In this document: piece by piece, positions 39,314 through 51,189 of the stretch
How positions within the stretch are numbered: position 1 is the first letter of the stretch
Layout of the letters: each line of letters opens with the position of its first letter
From: Tritrichomonas musculus
Lineage: Eukaryota; Parabasalia; Tritrichomonadida; Tritrichomonadidae
Assembly: GCA_039105265.1 (NCBI GenBank)
Contig: JAPFFF010000001.1
Span: 10,726,001-10,790,000 of the forward strand
Reading direction: 5' to 3'
DNA length: 64,000 bases
Position numbers and translations under genes: made by a program
Notes under the pieces: model-generated
Databases searched by the model: none
Told to the model about the DNA's origin: nothing
What the model saw: only the letters and a program-made list of their open reading frames with translations

Positions 39314-42300
39314 ATGAGTTCTCGTTATTACTATCAAAAAGATACCAAATCATTTGTTATTGAACAAATCAGGTATATCAATAATGAACTTCAATTAAAA
39401 CCTCGCTTATCAACATCTAAACCTAGTGATTATGATGTTAAACACTTCAAATCAATCTTAGAAAACTATCTGAATTCATACGGTTTTAGAGAACATGAAG
39501 GTAATAGAATAGATGACATATCAATATTAGATTTCGTTAATAGAATGAAGAAAGAAACAGAAGAACAAGCAGAAGAAGAGGAGGAAGAGGAACAATTTGA
39601 AGAAGAAGAACAAGATGATGAACAAAATCTAAAACAACAACAAATCGAGGACAATATCAAAATAGCTCATGATGCACTCAACAAAGCCCTTCAATTAATC
39701 AAATCTGAAAATATATTATTGAGACCATTACCACCAAAGACAAACAAACAGCCACAACGATATGAAGACATTCGATTCAACAATGAAAATGCTGAATTAA
39801 TTGAATACCTCAAAAAGTTTGGCTATAAAGGTGTTCATTCAAAACATGATTCATATTTCATAATCAATGAACCTGAGAACTTTGATGAAGCAGTTGAAGC
39901 ATGTAGTCATTTCATTGACCAATTCCCAAATGATAGTGAAAAGGTTGAACGATTAGATGAAGACAGCAAAGAACCAATAAAAATATATTACAAAAACGGA
40001 GTTTCATCAATTGAAGACATCAATGAATATTTGACTGAAACAGTATTTAAACAAGAAGTGAAACCGTTCAAAATATATTTTCAATTGACTGGTATATTTG
40101 AAATACCACCAAAGAATGAAAGTGAAAGATACTCGTATGAAGCAAGCGATATTAATTGGAAGAATTATAAATCAGCAATTCCAATAATTGTTAGAGAGAA
40201 TAAAGATATTGATAAAGTTAAACTGTATATTGAATCAAAGATTCATGAATATGAAACCACGGCTTCAAACATCAAATTGTGTATCGTTTGGTCTGTTTCA
40301 TTTACAATCTCTCGTGTAGTTAAGATAACAGGAAAGATTGATGAAGTTTCAGAATTGTTTGGCAAAAATAAATATATCATTATTGATAACGTTGATGATT
40401 GTTTGTGTTGGTATCGATTTCTTGCTTGTTGTTTGTTTCCTGAACTAACAAATCAAAACAAAGATGAAAAGAAAACAAAATATAATACAGCTAACAGAAC
40501 CAAAGCAGCAAAGAAAATATTATGTGATGAACACGGAATAACTTATTCAACTAAACCTACAAAAGAAGCAAATCAATTAATCAACTCGTTCAAAGGTATC
40601 ACGATTGAAGAAATGAAAGAATCAGCGAAGAAGCATAACATCAATGTCAACATCTATGAATATGACAAAGAGAAACATATTTATGATATTCAAGACCAAT
40701 GGCATAACACAGACGAATCAAACAAAACGTTTTCAGCTCTCTTGTATTCAAAGGATAAGATACTTCACATCATGTACATCATCAATGCTGAAGCATTAAC
40801 AAATATTCATATTTGTCCTCATTGTGGTTCATACATTCACAAAGGAAATCACAATATTGACAGATTCAACAGACATGTAGATTAATGTGATGGCAAATTC
40901 AAAAAGGATTTCATTCCTTCACGAGAAGCTTTACCATATTGTCCACACATTTTAAACAATCCTGTTTATTTGTATTGTCTTTCATATGAACTTGAATGGA
41001 AGCCAACAAAGCATTATATCACTTATGATTTTGAAACAATGGAGCAAAAGATTGAAAAGAAAGTCAGTGATAAATCAGTTATCAATTCTCGATTGATTCC
41101 TTTGAGTGTTTCATCATGTGTGAAACTTGATAAAGGATTGATAACAAAGAACTTTGATATAAGAACAAATGAATTCATTGCCAAATGGATTGACTGGTTA
41201 TTTGTTGTTGGCTGTGATGTGTATGTTGATAAATTGAATCATTTGAAGAGCTTTATTAAAGATAAATCAGAAGAAGAACTCAATAAAATAGATTCATCAT
41301 TGAAAACAATAACAGTGTTCGGTTTTAATTCATCACGATTTGATTCAAACTTATTCAAAGAGCAATTGATTAAAAATCATTGGTCTATCGATAGCGGAAT
41401 GATTGGAACAGCTACATCATTGAAACAATTCATATTGAAATCATCAAAGTATCCTATTCGATTACGATTCATTGACGCACAAGCATTTGTTGCTGGAGGA
41501 ACACTCAAACAGTTTGGAATTGATTTTGGTGGTATATCTAACAGTTCGAAAGGTGTCTTTCCTTATGAAGCAATCAACAATGAAAATTATAATGAAGTGT
41601 TGTCAAAGAGTGAACCGTTCAAATATGAAGACTTCTATAGTTATCTCAATCAAAAGAATCCATTAACAAAAGCTGATTATGAGGAGTATTTGATTGATTC
41701 AAAGAGGTTTGCAACACGTTGGGATTATTTGTTGTCATACAATGACAATGATGTTGAAATGATGATTAAACCGATTGATAATCTTATTCAAATGAATGCT
41801 GAATATAAAGTTGATTTGATTAACAATCTTTCATTGTCAAAGAACGCATCATGTATCAAATATGCTCTTGCTTACAAAGATTTCAACCCGAAGAACGATT
41901 ATGAAATCATCAATAAAACAAATACATTTAAGCCAGTAATGAAATGGTGGCTAAATAAATGTGATAACTATAGAAAGCAAGACATGAAGCACAACCAAAT
42001 GAACCAAAATCAACGCGATATATCAAAATGTGTTAGTGAAAAGGATTTCGAAGCATTCATGAAATTGTATGAATCAAATGAAACAGGTAAATGTCATTTA
42101 TGTGGTGAACACTTCACTCATACCAACAAACCAACTCTTGACAGAATAGATAACAACAAAGGACATCAGATTGATAACTGTTTACTTGCTTGTGCTGAAT
42201 GTAATCGTTTGAGACAACGTGATGATGATAAGATAACAAGAACCAAAATACAATTGAAGAAATTCTGCAAGCTCCATCATCTGCCAACACTCATAACTGA

Positions 42301-43867
42301 TGAAAAAGAATACTACAACTTGAGAGAGAATATAACGGGAGGGTTATCAAATGTACTTCATCGAGTGAACATTAGAGGTCAAACATTAATCAATAAACTC
42401 AAATATGATGCCGTCAATGACAGAATCATCAGCTATGACACTTCAAACATAGTTTCACACGTTGCTGGTATTGATTTCAATTCATTATATCCTTCATCAT
42501 TCAGTTCAGTAAAACATTCATTTAATCCTTATCACGGAGGAATCATGTACATGCCTGGTTCATTTATAAAACGCTTTGATGTTTATGATGAAGATGGAAA
42601 CAAGAATGAAAAGATTCTCAATGCTGCAATGAATATCATTCAATCAAAGAAACGATTTGATGCAAACCCTGAGTTTATATTCAAAGCTGAAGTCAAATTG
42701 AGATGCCCAAAGAATAAAATCAATGATTTGATTAACTTTCCCCCTGTGTTTAGAAATATCAATATAATGAATGATGAACAAACGATAGGGAGTTATATGT
42801 ACAAATATATGAAAGACAATAAACTGAATTCAGCAGATAAAGAAACAAGAAAGCTGACAATGTTGCTTGATACATGCGGTACATTTATGACGTTCTCGAA
42901 TTACCTTTTATGGTTTTTAATCGACCACGGACTTATTGTTGATGACATTAAGAGCTTAAGTTTATATGAAGCTCATGACGGATTCAATCAATTTGTTTGT
43001 GAGTTTATGAAGAAGCGTCAAGATATATTGTCAGGAAAGGCACACGGAAATGAAAAGTTTTACAAGATTAGCATGAACGGATCTTACGGATATGACGGTA
43101 TGAATTCAGAGAACTTCAACAAAGTCAGAATTGTTGATAAAAATAAAGCCTTTCAAATGATTGCATCCGATACTTATCGCAATGGATGTAAATTGTCAAA
43201 TGATTGTTATTTGATACAATCACAACCTCATTCATTCAAATGTAATACATGTCTTCAAGAATCATTTTGGACATTAGACAATGCGAAATACTGGTATTTG
43301 ACTTTCCTTTATGACTTTCTATACAAATGCATTGACATGAATAAAATTCATTTCAACTCGGTCGATACAGATAGTCTTTACATGTCAATCGCTGGTGATA
43401 TGAATAAACCGATTGACCAGTTGTTTGATTATGTCATCAAAGACAAAACATTTTATGATAAACACATTTATAGCTTCATGCCAAATCCTGCAATCAATGA
43501 TGTATATGATGAGAAAAAGATTCTCGGTTGTTGTGTAGAAAAGTTCGGAGCAAATCAAGTTGCTTTATGTGCTAAGTGTTATACGATTTGGTCAGATGAC
43601 AAAACAATTTCATTAAAGCTCAAAGGTATATCATTGAAGAAGAACAACATCAAATCAAGTGATTACAAAAATGTCATTGATAAGCAATCAATAATGAAAG
43701 GCAAAAATATAAACCTTCAAATGAATTCACAACTGATGAGTAAAATAACTGTTATCAAAAATGCTTTAACAGCAGCACATTCAAAAATGTTGGTATTATC
43801 AAATCATTGTTGTTGTCCTTATGTCAATGGTTTCACTGCAAAGGATTATTTCATTGAAAATCATTAA
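39314..43867 (+). pseudogene. Maverick DNA polymerase B region, broken
   Basis: This is the protein-primed-type family B polymerase that copies Mavericks. Exonuclease motifs appear near 41020 (YDFETM), 41330 (FNSSRFDSNLF) and 41740 (YNDNDVE). Polymerase motif A (DFNSLYPSSF) lies near 42475, motif B (MNGSYGYDGMN) near 43075 and motif C (SVDTDSLYM) near 43365. The upstream part has an acidic Glu/Gln stretch, an OTU-like VDDCLCWYRFLACCLF and a CPHC zinc-finger-like end. An HNH-like module (CHLCG, then LDRIDNNKGH, NC and CAECN) sits between the exonuclease and palm motifs at about 42092-42210. The region looks broken, about one break. Confidence 0.85.
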
Positions 43868-43907
43868 ATGCAGGTGTGGCAGAAAAATGCCTCTTGAAAA
43901 TGCTACC

Positions 43908-43985
43908 CTCGGAATTCCGAGCCTAGAAAAATTATTAATGGAAAGGCATCGGGTTGAATTCCGACCGATGAAATGCATGCATGCA
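43908..43985. repeat. Cluster of palindromes after the polymerase
   Basis: Within about 80 bp lie a perfect 14-bp palindrome (CTCGGAATTCCGAG, 43908-43921), a 6-bp stem CATCGG/CCGATG with a 12-base loop (43947-43970) and TGCATGCATGCA (43974-43985). The GC content is clearly above its surroundings. It fills the gap between the polymerase and KilA-N genes and may be a regulatory or 3'-end structure. Confidence 0.55.
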
Positions 43986-44074
43986 ATATTGCACTCCTGG
44001 AAAATCATTAATGAAAATCATTTATTTTTGATTTGATTTATTTTTAAATCAATTTTTTATCATCAATTCAAACA

Positions 44075-44836
44075 ATGAGCAGCAACACAACAAACACAGC
44101 CACAAACACAAACGCCACAACTCAACCAATCAATAATGATTATGAATACATACAATACAATAAACATTTGAGAATCGTTCATTCAATCAAAGATGATATG
44201 TATCAAATGCAATCAATTATAACAGCTTGTCATTCAAATAAATTATGTAATGATTGGTTGAGAAATAAACAAACAAATGAAATCATTGATGAACTGAAAA
44301 ATGAAACGAGTACGGGAATTCCCGTAGTCGAAAAACGAGATGATTTACCCAATGGATTAAGAGGTTTTTATGTTCATCGATTGCTCGTTAATTCAGTTGC
44401 TATGTGGGCTTCACCTCGTTATTCAATATATATCATGAAGCTTCTTGATTCACATTTTGAACATGAACGACAACAATTGGTTGAAGAATTGCATCAAAAG
44501 AAACCACGGCTCGTACCATCTAACAAAGAACACAATTATAAATATTTGATTTGGAAAGAAACTAATGATGCTGAAAACGCAATTCTTCATCTTGTGAGAA
44601 GAAACAAACGAACATTCAGAGCTGTATCAACACATAATAATGAGAATGAAAGATTTATATTCAAAGATAATTTGCCGATAGCGATGAGTCCGAACGAAGA
44701 CATTAAAGAACTTGTCAAGAACAACTTCCCTCGTAATGATTATACCATCAATGGTTGCAATATTATAATAAAGAATGAACGGCTGGAACAATTACACACA
44801 CTCATTGATGAATACTTCAATCAATTTCAATCATAA
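44075..44836 (+). CDS. KilA-N domain protein of the Maverick
   Basis: The 253-aa product has an N-terminal disordered Asn/Thr tract, then a KilA-N domain (about 30-135). Its signature is RGFYVHRLLVNSVAMWASPR followed by YSIYIMKLLDSHFEHE. KilA-N is a DNA-binding domain of large DNA viruses and phages. The C-terminal part contains YLIWKETNDAENAILHLV, weakly like the domains paired with KilA-N in viruses. A 16-bp perfect palindrome lies inside the gene. Confidence 0.8.
   Translation: MSSNTTNTATNTNATTQPINNDYEYIQYNKHLRIVHSIKDDMYQMQSIITACHSNKLCNDWLRNKQTNEIIDELKNETSTGIPVVEKRDDLPNGLRGFYVHRLLVNSVAMWASPRYSIYIMKLLDSHFEHERQQLVEELHQKKPRLVPSNKEHNYKYLIWKETNDAENAILHLVRRNKRTFRAVSTHNNENERFIFKDNLPIAMSPNEDIKELVKNNFPRNDYTINGCNIIIKNERLEQLHTLIDEYFNQFQS
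44307..44330. repeat. 24-bp near-perfect palindrome in KilA-N gene
   Basis: The core TACGGGAATTCCCGTA (44311-44326) is a perfect palindrome. After one G-G mismatch on each side, three further pairs extend it. The 7-bp AAACGAG is repeated on both sides (44304-44310 and 44333-44339). It shares the GGAATTCC centre with the palindrome at 43908. Confidence 0.65.
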
Positions 44837-44871
44837 ATGAACAAAAATAAAATGAAAATCAATCAATTGAT

Positions 44872-46776
44872 TTACTCTTTGAATACAGCTAATGTTCTTT
44901 CATCAATGATGCTTGTAATGATTCCAACAGTCATGCGTTTTATTTTTGATGTTATTGCTGTCTCTCCTGAAAGAACTTTCAGCTTATTGTCTTCATTATC
45001 GATAAACACCTCATCCCCGATTGAATAACATGATGAATCATTAACTTTGCAAATGTAATCGCCATGACTTGCAAATGTTATACATTTATTTTTGTCATCG
45101 ATTCTGACACATATACCGACATATTCTTTCCATGTTCCTGAAGTCTTGACACTACAAATACAATCAGTTGTATCATCAGCTGTTGAAGGTATCCATTCAT
45201 CACCAACATGTTTGTAAACCTTACCTGTCATATACACAGGAGAACCAATAACGAAATCACTAACAGAGTTCATTGATGATTCAATCGGTGAGTAATGAGT
45301 GATTGTCGTGTTTGATTGTGCACCGTAAATAGCAGCCTTATATTTTGCTAAATAACCTCGGGACATGATTTGTCTTGAATATATTTGTTTAGCATCTAAT
45401 AATTCCTGAGTAACTGTCCAGGAATATCCACCTATTGGGAAATTATATGTCAGGGGTCTTCCTGATGCTATATCAACAGTGTCTTCATAATAGAATGGGA
45501 ATTTGAAATTGTCGAAATACACAGTTCTTTGATGTAATACAAGAACAATGTTATGAGGATTTCCAGTTGTATCACGAAATAACACCCTTATTTCCAAACA
45601 TAGCGCATAATCACCTACTATATATTCCAGTTTAATCACATTACCTTCAAGTTTTAGATAATGAATTGATATTTCACCGCCCTCTGTAATCGGTCCGCAA
45701 TCAATAGCACATTTTTTTATTAGTTGTTCTTCTGTAACAGCATTCGACTTCAGTGCAAAGTTATCATTTACATATTTCACTGATGAAATCATATTATCGC
45801 TCACAGGTTGGTTACTGATTAATGTGATAGATGCATCATATATTTTGGTTAGCGAATCATCCTCAGCTCTCAATGAGACAATATGGGTATTATAATTAAT
45901 ATTTATTAATTCATTGCTTGTTGATTTGTAAATCATATTCAAACTTTTATATAAACTGTATTCGTATTCAACTTCTTCATATGATGCATCATCAGCATTT
46001 CGTTTGAATTTGACGATAATATTTTTGGTTGTGAATACTCTTCTTACATCATCATCAGGAACTACACAACCACTTTCATTCTGTGTACATTGAATTGTGA
46101 TTTGTTCTGGATTTTCATCAACAACATTTGCAGTTTTAATAAATGGTGATTCGATTTGTGCTTTAATGACGTTGATTAACCATTGAGTACTGCCACTTGA
46201 ATTACACAACATAAATTCACCACGGTCATACCATACAATAGATAATCCATTATCTAACATCATTCTATATCCTCTCATATATTTTTCATAAGGCTTGAAT
46301 ATCAAATCAAAATGTTGAATATTGTTAATGTAATCCTTGTTAGAACCCCAATTAACATCAAATATCACATGTATATCGGTTTCTGGTAAGTATGGTTTTA
46401 CAAATATATAATCACGAACTGGATTCGGATATTCAATACTCAATTCAGTGCCATATAGTGCGGTACTCAGTGCAGATTCATTAACCAAATCGGTTGGTAT
46501 CTCAGGGATATCCGTTTTGAGAGCATACTTATCCAATTCATAAGCCAATTCATCCTCATTGACAAACTTCTCATCAGCTTGTGCACTAGTAAAATAAGCT
46601 GTCAGGTCAACATCTTTAATATCACTCTTCAATGCGTATTTATCTTCGAGAAATGCAAGATTAACAACACAGTTTTTGTTTGTTTCATCATAATCTTCAT
46701 TTGCAATATAACAACTTATTACATTGATTCTGTGTTGGTTATCAAAATCATAAACAACTCCGCAACTTGAACTCAT
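44872..46776 (-). CDS. Phage tail-fibre-like protein 1 (634 aa)
   Basis: The N-terminal part carries repeated modules typical of trimeric phage tail fibres: DKYALKSDIKDVDLTAYF, DKYALKTDIPEIP and later NDNFALKSNAVTEEQL. The rest is beta-rich with a C-terminal domain resembling viral decoration or knob domains (MTGKVYKHVGDEW, SIGDEVFIDNEDNKLKV). It probably forms an attachment fibre on the particle; that is inferred from the repeats and from the element's capsid genes. Confidence 0.7.
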   Translation of the reverse strand: MSSSCGVVYDFDNQHRINVISCYIANEDYDETNKNCVVNLAFLEDKYALKSDIKDVDLTAYFTSAQADEKFVNEDELAYELDKYALKTDIPEIPTDLVNESALSTALYGTELSIEYPNPVRDYIFVKPYLPETDIHVIFDVNWGSNKDYINNIQHFDLIFKPYEKYMRGYRMMLDNGLSIVWYDRGEFMLCNSSGSTQWLINVIKAQIESPFIKTANVVDENPEQITIQCTQNESGCVVPDDDVRRVFTTKNIIVKFKRNADDASYEEVEYEYSLYKSLNMIYKSTSNELININYNTHIVSLRAEDDSLTKIYDASITLISNQPVSDNMISSVKYVNDNFALKSNAVTEEQLIKKCAIDCGPITEGGEISIHYLKLEGNVIKLEYIVGDYALCLEIRVLFRDTTGNPHNIVLVLHQRTVYFDNFKFPFYYEDTVDIASGRPLTYNFPIGGYSWTVTQELLDAKQIYSRQIMSRGYLAKYKAAIYGAQSNTTITHYSPIESSMNSVSDFVIGSPVYMTGKVYKHVGDEWIPSTADDTTDCICSVKTSGTWKEYVGICVRIDDKNKCITFASHGDYICKVNDSSCYSIGDEVFIDNEDNKLKVLSGETAITSKIKRMTVGIITSIIDERTLAVFKE

Positions 46777-46790
46777 TTCTAATGTTAATG

Positions 46791-47393
46791 CTATATTTTG
46801 AACGGTAAAACGTGAGATGTATCCATTCCGTTTTCTTCATATTCTTCTGGTACTGGACCTATATTAGGAAACATATATGTCTTGATTTCAATTGTGTATT
46901 CAGTTGATACATTCAAATTATCTCTCGTGATGTAATTCTTCAAATCATCTTTTGGAACATATCGTTCGGCACAAACATCCAAAGCCGATTGAAGACCTTC
47001 ATTAGCTGCTATACTTGTTAAACACATTGATGCTTGAGCTGATAATGGTTTATCATCATCAGCCATCAATTTCTGAAACATTTCTTCCGGTAATGGTTCT
47101 TTTATGTTCAATTGCAACTCACTATTTTTGAGTACTTCTGGTATTTCACTCTTCAATGCATAATTCGTTAAATCAATTGGTTCAGGTATATCAGTTGATA
47201 AAGCGTAATTGTTGATAACATAATCACGCAATCCGTTAACAGCTTCATTCAATTGTTCCTCAGTGATTCCATTTCCGTTCGATGAATCACCTTTGATAAC
47301 ATAATTGTCAACGTATCTTTTAATGTATTCGTTAATTAATCCGTCAATAGTATTTGTTTTTGTTATGTGTCCGCTCTGCTCAATCGTAAACAT
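46791..47393 (-). CDS. Phage tail-fibre-like protein 2 (200 aa)
   Basis: This shorter product begins with MFTIEQSGHITKTNT and carries NNYALSTDIPEPIDLTNYAL and KSEIPEV repeats like its neighbour, from which it is separated by 14 bp on the same strand. The two may be parts of one fibre or paralogues. Function by repeat similarity only. Confidence 0.65.
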   Translation of the reverse strand: MFTIEQSGHITKTNTIDGLINEYIKRYVDNYVIKGDSSNGNGITEEQLNEAVNGLRDYVINNYALSTDIPEPIDLTNYALKSEIPEVLKNSELQLNIKEPLPEEMFQKLMADDDKPLSAQASMCLTSIAANEGLQSALDVCAERYVPKDDLKNYITRDNLNVSTEYTIEIKTYMFPNIGPVPEEYEENGMDTSHVLPFKI

Positions 47394-47415
47394 TCAATTT
47401 ATTAGAAACTAAACA

Positions 47416-49707
47416 ATGTCAAAACAAGATAAAAATAATTCATCTGATAGCTTTGAATTAGATTTGAGTAATATTGATGATGATACTATATTTGACAGTG
47501 AGGTATCTAAACCTGATGATGACGATGAACTAGAGGACCCGATAGATTATTTTAACAACACGTTTCTCAGTACATACAAACTAGAACACCCCAATGATTT
47601 AATTAATTTGTTGTATCAAATACAAAACAATGAATATACAGGAAGAAGTGTGGGAAAGATTCGTGAAATGAAAGTCAAGTTTCGTCGATTTGTTTCATTG
47701 ATGAACAAAATCAATGCAGGTATTAAAAGTAAAGGTAATCGATTCCTTAGTTTAAAAGAGTACACAACAGATAAAAAAAGTCTTGATATCATTATCAATT
47801 AATTCAATATTGTTGTCAACGATGATTTAAATTATAGCTCTGACGGTTTTCGTTCATCACCCATCAAACCACCGAGAAAGAGTCAAACACCACAAACCAC
47901 CAAAGGAAGAAGAAAGAGAACAAGCATACATGAACCAACACTTGATACTAATAAACGAAGAACACCAAGAAGAAAACGCATAACTCCGAGTGATTCTGAT
48001 GAAAATGACTCGACAATACAATTGCCTAAAGACAGTGAAGATTCATTACTTAATATAACATTAAGCGAATCAGATTCTGAGTCATTAATATTGAAAAACG
48101 ATGATTTATCTGATTCTTTTATTGAACCATCAAAGGAACACAATAAAAATAATTTTTCAACTAATAAAATGGCAGACGACAACAACAATAATAACGGTCC
48201 TCTTCAATCATTATATGATGATGAATTAGATGATTGGCACGATGATAATGAAGCAGCAACCGAAGCATACAGATATACAAGAACACCTGCAAAACAACCA
48301 TACAAATATGATGATGAAGAAGAAGCACAAGAAATTAAATCACCTTTTGCAAGGAAATACAAAGGATATGCAGAAGATAACAAAGCAGAAGATGAACAAC
48401 TTGATGAATTAATAAGAAATGCAAGGCGACCTACAAAGAATACTCGTGGACGACGTGATAATAAAGATATGCCACATGTTAACTCAACATTAAAGGATTC
48501 ATTTGACAAGCTTGAAATACCTCGTGTCGGTGGTAATATATCCTATTACAGAGATAAATTTATTGATATGATTATTAACGGAAACTTCAGAATCAAATAC
48601 ATTCCGAATGCAGCTTGTCGTGATACAGCTATTGAATACTGTAAGAATTCAGTTGATAAAGACGGTAAACCAAGATATCGTTTATTACCAGAAAATTCCA
48701 AAGACCCGTTAGGAAACTCAATAACAGACTTGAACGGTGATAAAGTTGATGATGTTATTTTAATTGATAGGAACGGTAATCCTTCAATCATTAACGGATA
48801 CAAGCTTGTGTTTGCTTCTCCTTACAAGAAAGTTTGGAAATCTGTTATTAAAACAAAACAAGAAAGAAAAGAAATGCCGTTCAATAAATGGATTCAATCA
48901 TTATTTGATAAAGATATCAAGAAAATTGATTGGGATGCTGGTCAATACAAATTAACAAAGGGAAAAGAAATGCAAGAGTTAGAAAATTATTACGGTCCTA
49001 TGGGTCTGGGAAAAGCAAGAGTCAGCAAACGTATTACACCAAATTCTTATTGGTCATCAATCTTTTCTAAAGTCTGGAAAGTGTATTGGAATGACGAACA
49101 ATTCTTTGTATTATCTCCTTTGAAGAAACTCATCAATTACCTTGCTGTATCAAATATGTTATTTGCTTATCTCTTTGATGCTCCTTTCAAAGAACTAATT
49201 CAAGACAATAAGTTCAATGGAAGGATATTAACATATGAACAATGGTCATATTGGAAACAACAGAACAATAAAGAATATGCTTCAGTATTAGGAAAGAATG
49301 TTCAATCATATGTTGAGAAGATTATTGATAAAGCTATTGATATTACATCAGGAGAATTAAAGGCTGAACCAAGTAATTGGGGTAAACAATTTACTGAATT
49401 AATGCATTACATTGATTATGTTGTCTTTGGTGTTGGTTTCAATGTTGATGTAAGTAAGCAAGAAGGATATAACAGGTTGAAACGAAATGCAGAAGGAATT
49501 AAAGAAGCATCGCCAGAAGATATTAAGAACGTTAAAGATAATTTCATTAAACGAATAACTGCAGCAATAGAAAGAGATATATATCCAAATTGTGGATACA
49601 CAGCATTCAAAGCGCAACTCAAAGAAAGTAAATTGCCGAACAAAAATAAATATGATGATTTTGCTGTAAATCTTAAACCATTACATCAAAGAATGAATAA
49701 TGAATAA
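47416..49707 (+). other. Conserved Maverick gene region, unknown function
   Basis: The region begins with an acidic Ser/Asp-rich stretch and a basic Arg/Lys/Pro-rich stretch, followed by a well-folded part (about 48480-49700). That part shows DLNGDKVDDVILIDRNGNPS and INGYKLVFASPYKKVWKSV, an Asp-rich calcium-loop-like pattern seen in secreted or viral proteins. The C-terminal half is helical. It may be two genes or one altered gene; the last part from 48169 is uninterrupted. Confidence 0.55.
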
Positions 49708-50826
49708 TTAATTTAAATCAAAACCTCCATTATTGTTATTATTATTATTATTATTTTTGTCATTTGGGTCTGAAACGATTCTAAAACTAAAACGTTTTGT
49801 TGATTGTGGTTGTTTCTTCTGGTCTTGCTGATTATCAAGTGAAGTTGACAAGTCTTCAAAAGTATCATTATTTATGTTTTGTTGTCGTTCAGAATAATTT
49901 GATGTCTTATTAGGATTTGGTGTTTCAAAATAAAAGCCTTGTGATTGATTTTGATTTCCTACATGCCAATCGTCTTCAATTTCCATAGGTTCATAGCTTG
50001 TTGGATAATTTGGTTTTGTACTTATGGCTGATGCTGAAAAATGAACTTTGTTATCATTTTCTTTTGATTTATGCTTTCTTGGTGGATTTGGAGTTAATGA
50101 TTTAATATTTTCTGTTGTTTCATTTTCTGTTGTTTCATTATCGGGTTTTATATTTGGTTTGAATATAGGATATTCATCGGCTATTGTATCATTTCGAAAA
50201 CCTAAATGTGCAGGTTTCTTCGGTTTATAATTCGTATTTTGATTTAAATCGTTCATTGTTTGTATTCTAATATCATTGGTGTCAGAACCTGGTTCTGTGT
50301 TATCAATGAAATCAATTATCGGTATTAAGTTTGGATTATCATAAACGGTGAATGATATATATGTTTTATTTGCATTAGGATTATAACCTGTATCAGCTGC
50401 AGTAATTATATTATTAAATGCATTCATGAATACCTCATAAGTAAAAGCGAAATTTACTCTATTAAAATAAGCTTCACCATCATATTCTACATAATAATTT
50501 GTTATATCTTTAGGTGTGTTATCATTTAATAATACAAATACAGGTTCTTGAAATCCTGGTAGTATCTTTCGTATAAATATGTATGACGGACTATAAATTC
50601 CATCACCAATTAAATATAACATCCATGCAGGTCTAGTCGTTAATGTTGTACCTTTATAAATACTTTGAACTTGCCTCGGAAATGTAAAAGTTGATGGAAA
50701 AATATAAATTGACCTTGATTCAGTAGTCGTAATCATAGCAAATGCAATCGGTGCTACACCATTAATTTTATAATTACTCATATCAGCCAATTGATTCGGA
50801 TTTAAATAAAATACATGAGAATTCAT
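49708..50826 (-). CDS. Probable Maverick virion protein (372 aa)
   Basis: The first ~190 residues are beta-rich and could form a jelly-roll-like structural domain (YIFPSTFTFPRQVQSIYKGT). The remainder is disordered, Asn/Thr/Pro-rich, with a poly-Asn run near the end. Its position between the conserved unknown gene and the capsid-integrase block suggests a minor capsid or penton role, which is an inference. Confidence 0.5.
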   Translation of the reverse strand: MNSHVFYLNPNQLADMSNYKINGVAPIAFAMITTTESRSIYIFPSTFTFPRQVQSIYKGTTLTTRPAWMLYLIGDGIYSPSYIFIRKILPGFQEPVFVLLNDNTPKDITNYYVEYDGEAYFNRVNFAFTYEVFMNAFNNIITAADTGYNPNANKTYISFTVYDNPNLIPIIDFIDNTEPGSDTNDIRIQTMNDLNQNTNYKPKKPAHLGFRNDTIADEYPIFKPNIKPDNETTENETTENIKSLTPNPPRKHKSKENDNKVHFSASAISTKPNYPTSYEPMEIEDDWHVGNQNQSQGFYFETPNPNKTSNYSERQQNINNDTFEDLSTSLDNQQDQKKQPQSTKRFSFRIVSDPNDKNNNNNNNNNGGFDLN

Positions 50827-50838
50827 TTTGAATAGTCA

Positions 50839-51189
50839 TTAATAAATCAAAAGACAACTGAATATAAATGATTCAGGTTCAATAACGTTTCCTTTCATAT
50901 CTGTGAACCATAACCTGTATTCTTTCTTTGTGTTGTTCAGACACTCATATTTTCTGTATTTGGTTTGTCTTCTGTTAGCAAGCATAATGAAATGGTCGCA
51001 GAAAGGCATGAATTCAACTATATCTGAATGAACCATTAAATCACCGACAATATGTTGATTGACAACAGCACCACAATACTGAACAACAATGTACTTCTTG
51101 TTGCGACTATAAACGAAATCATCAGGAAGATTAAAATCTTTTGATTGTGTGTGATAGTATCGTTTTGTGATTGGTTGTTTAGCTTTCAT
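50839..51189 (-). CDS. Small Maverick virion-like protein (116 aa)
   Basis: A compact beta-rich protein with YRLWFTDMKGNVIEPESFIF at its end, a pattern recalling the C-terminal strand of Polinton minor capsid or penton proteins. Its start overlaps the end of the integrase gene by 11 bp. Assignment is tentative. Confidence 0.4.
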   Translation of the reverse strand: MKAKQPITKRYYHTQSKDFNLPDDFVYSRNKKYIVVQYCGAVVNQHIVGDLMVHSDIVEFMPFCDHFIMLANRRQTKYRKYECLNNTKKEYRLWFTDMKGNVIEPESFIFSCLLIY

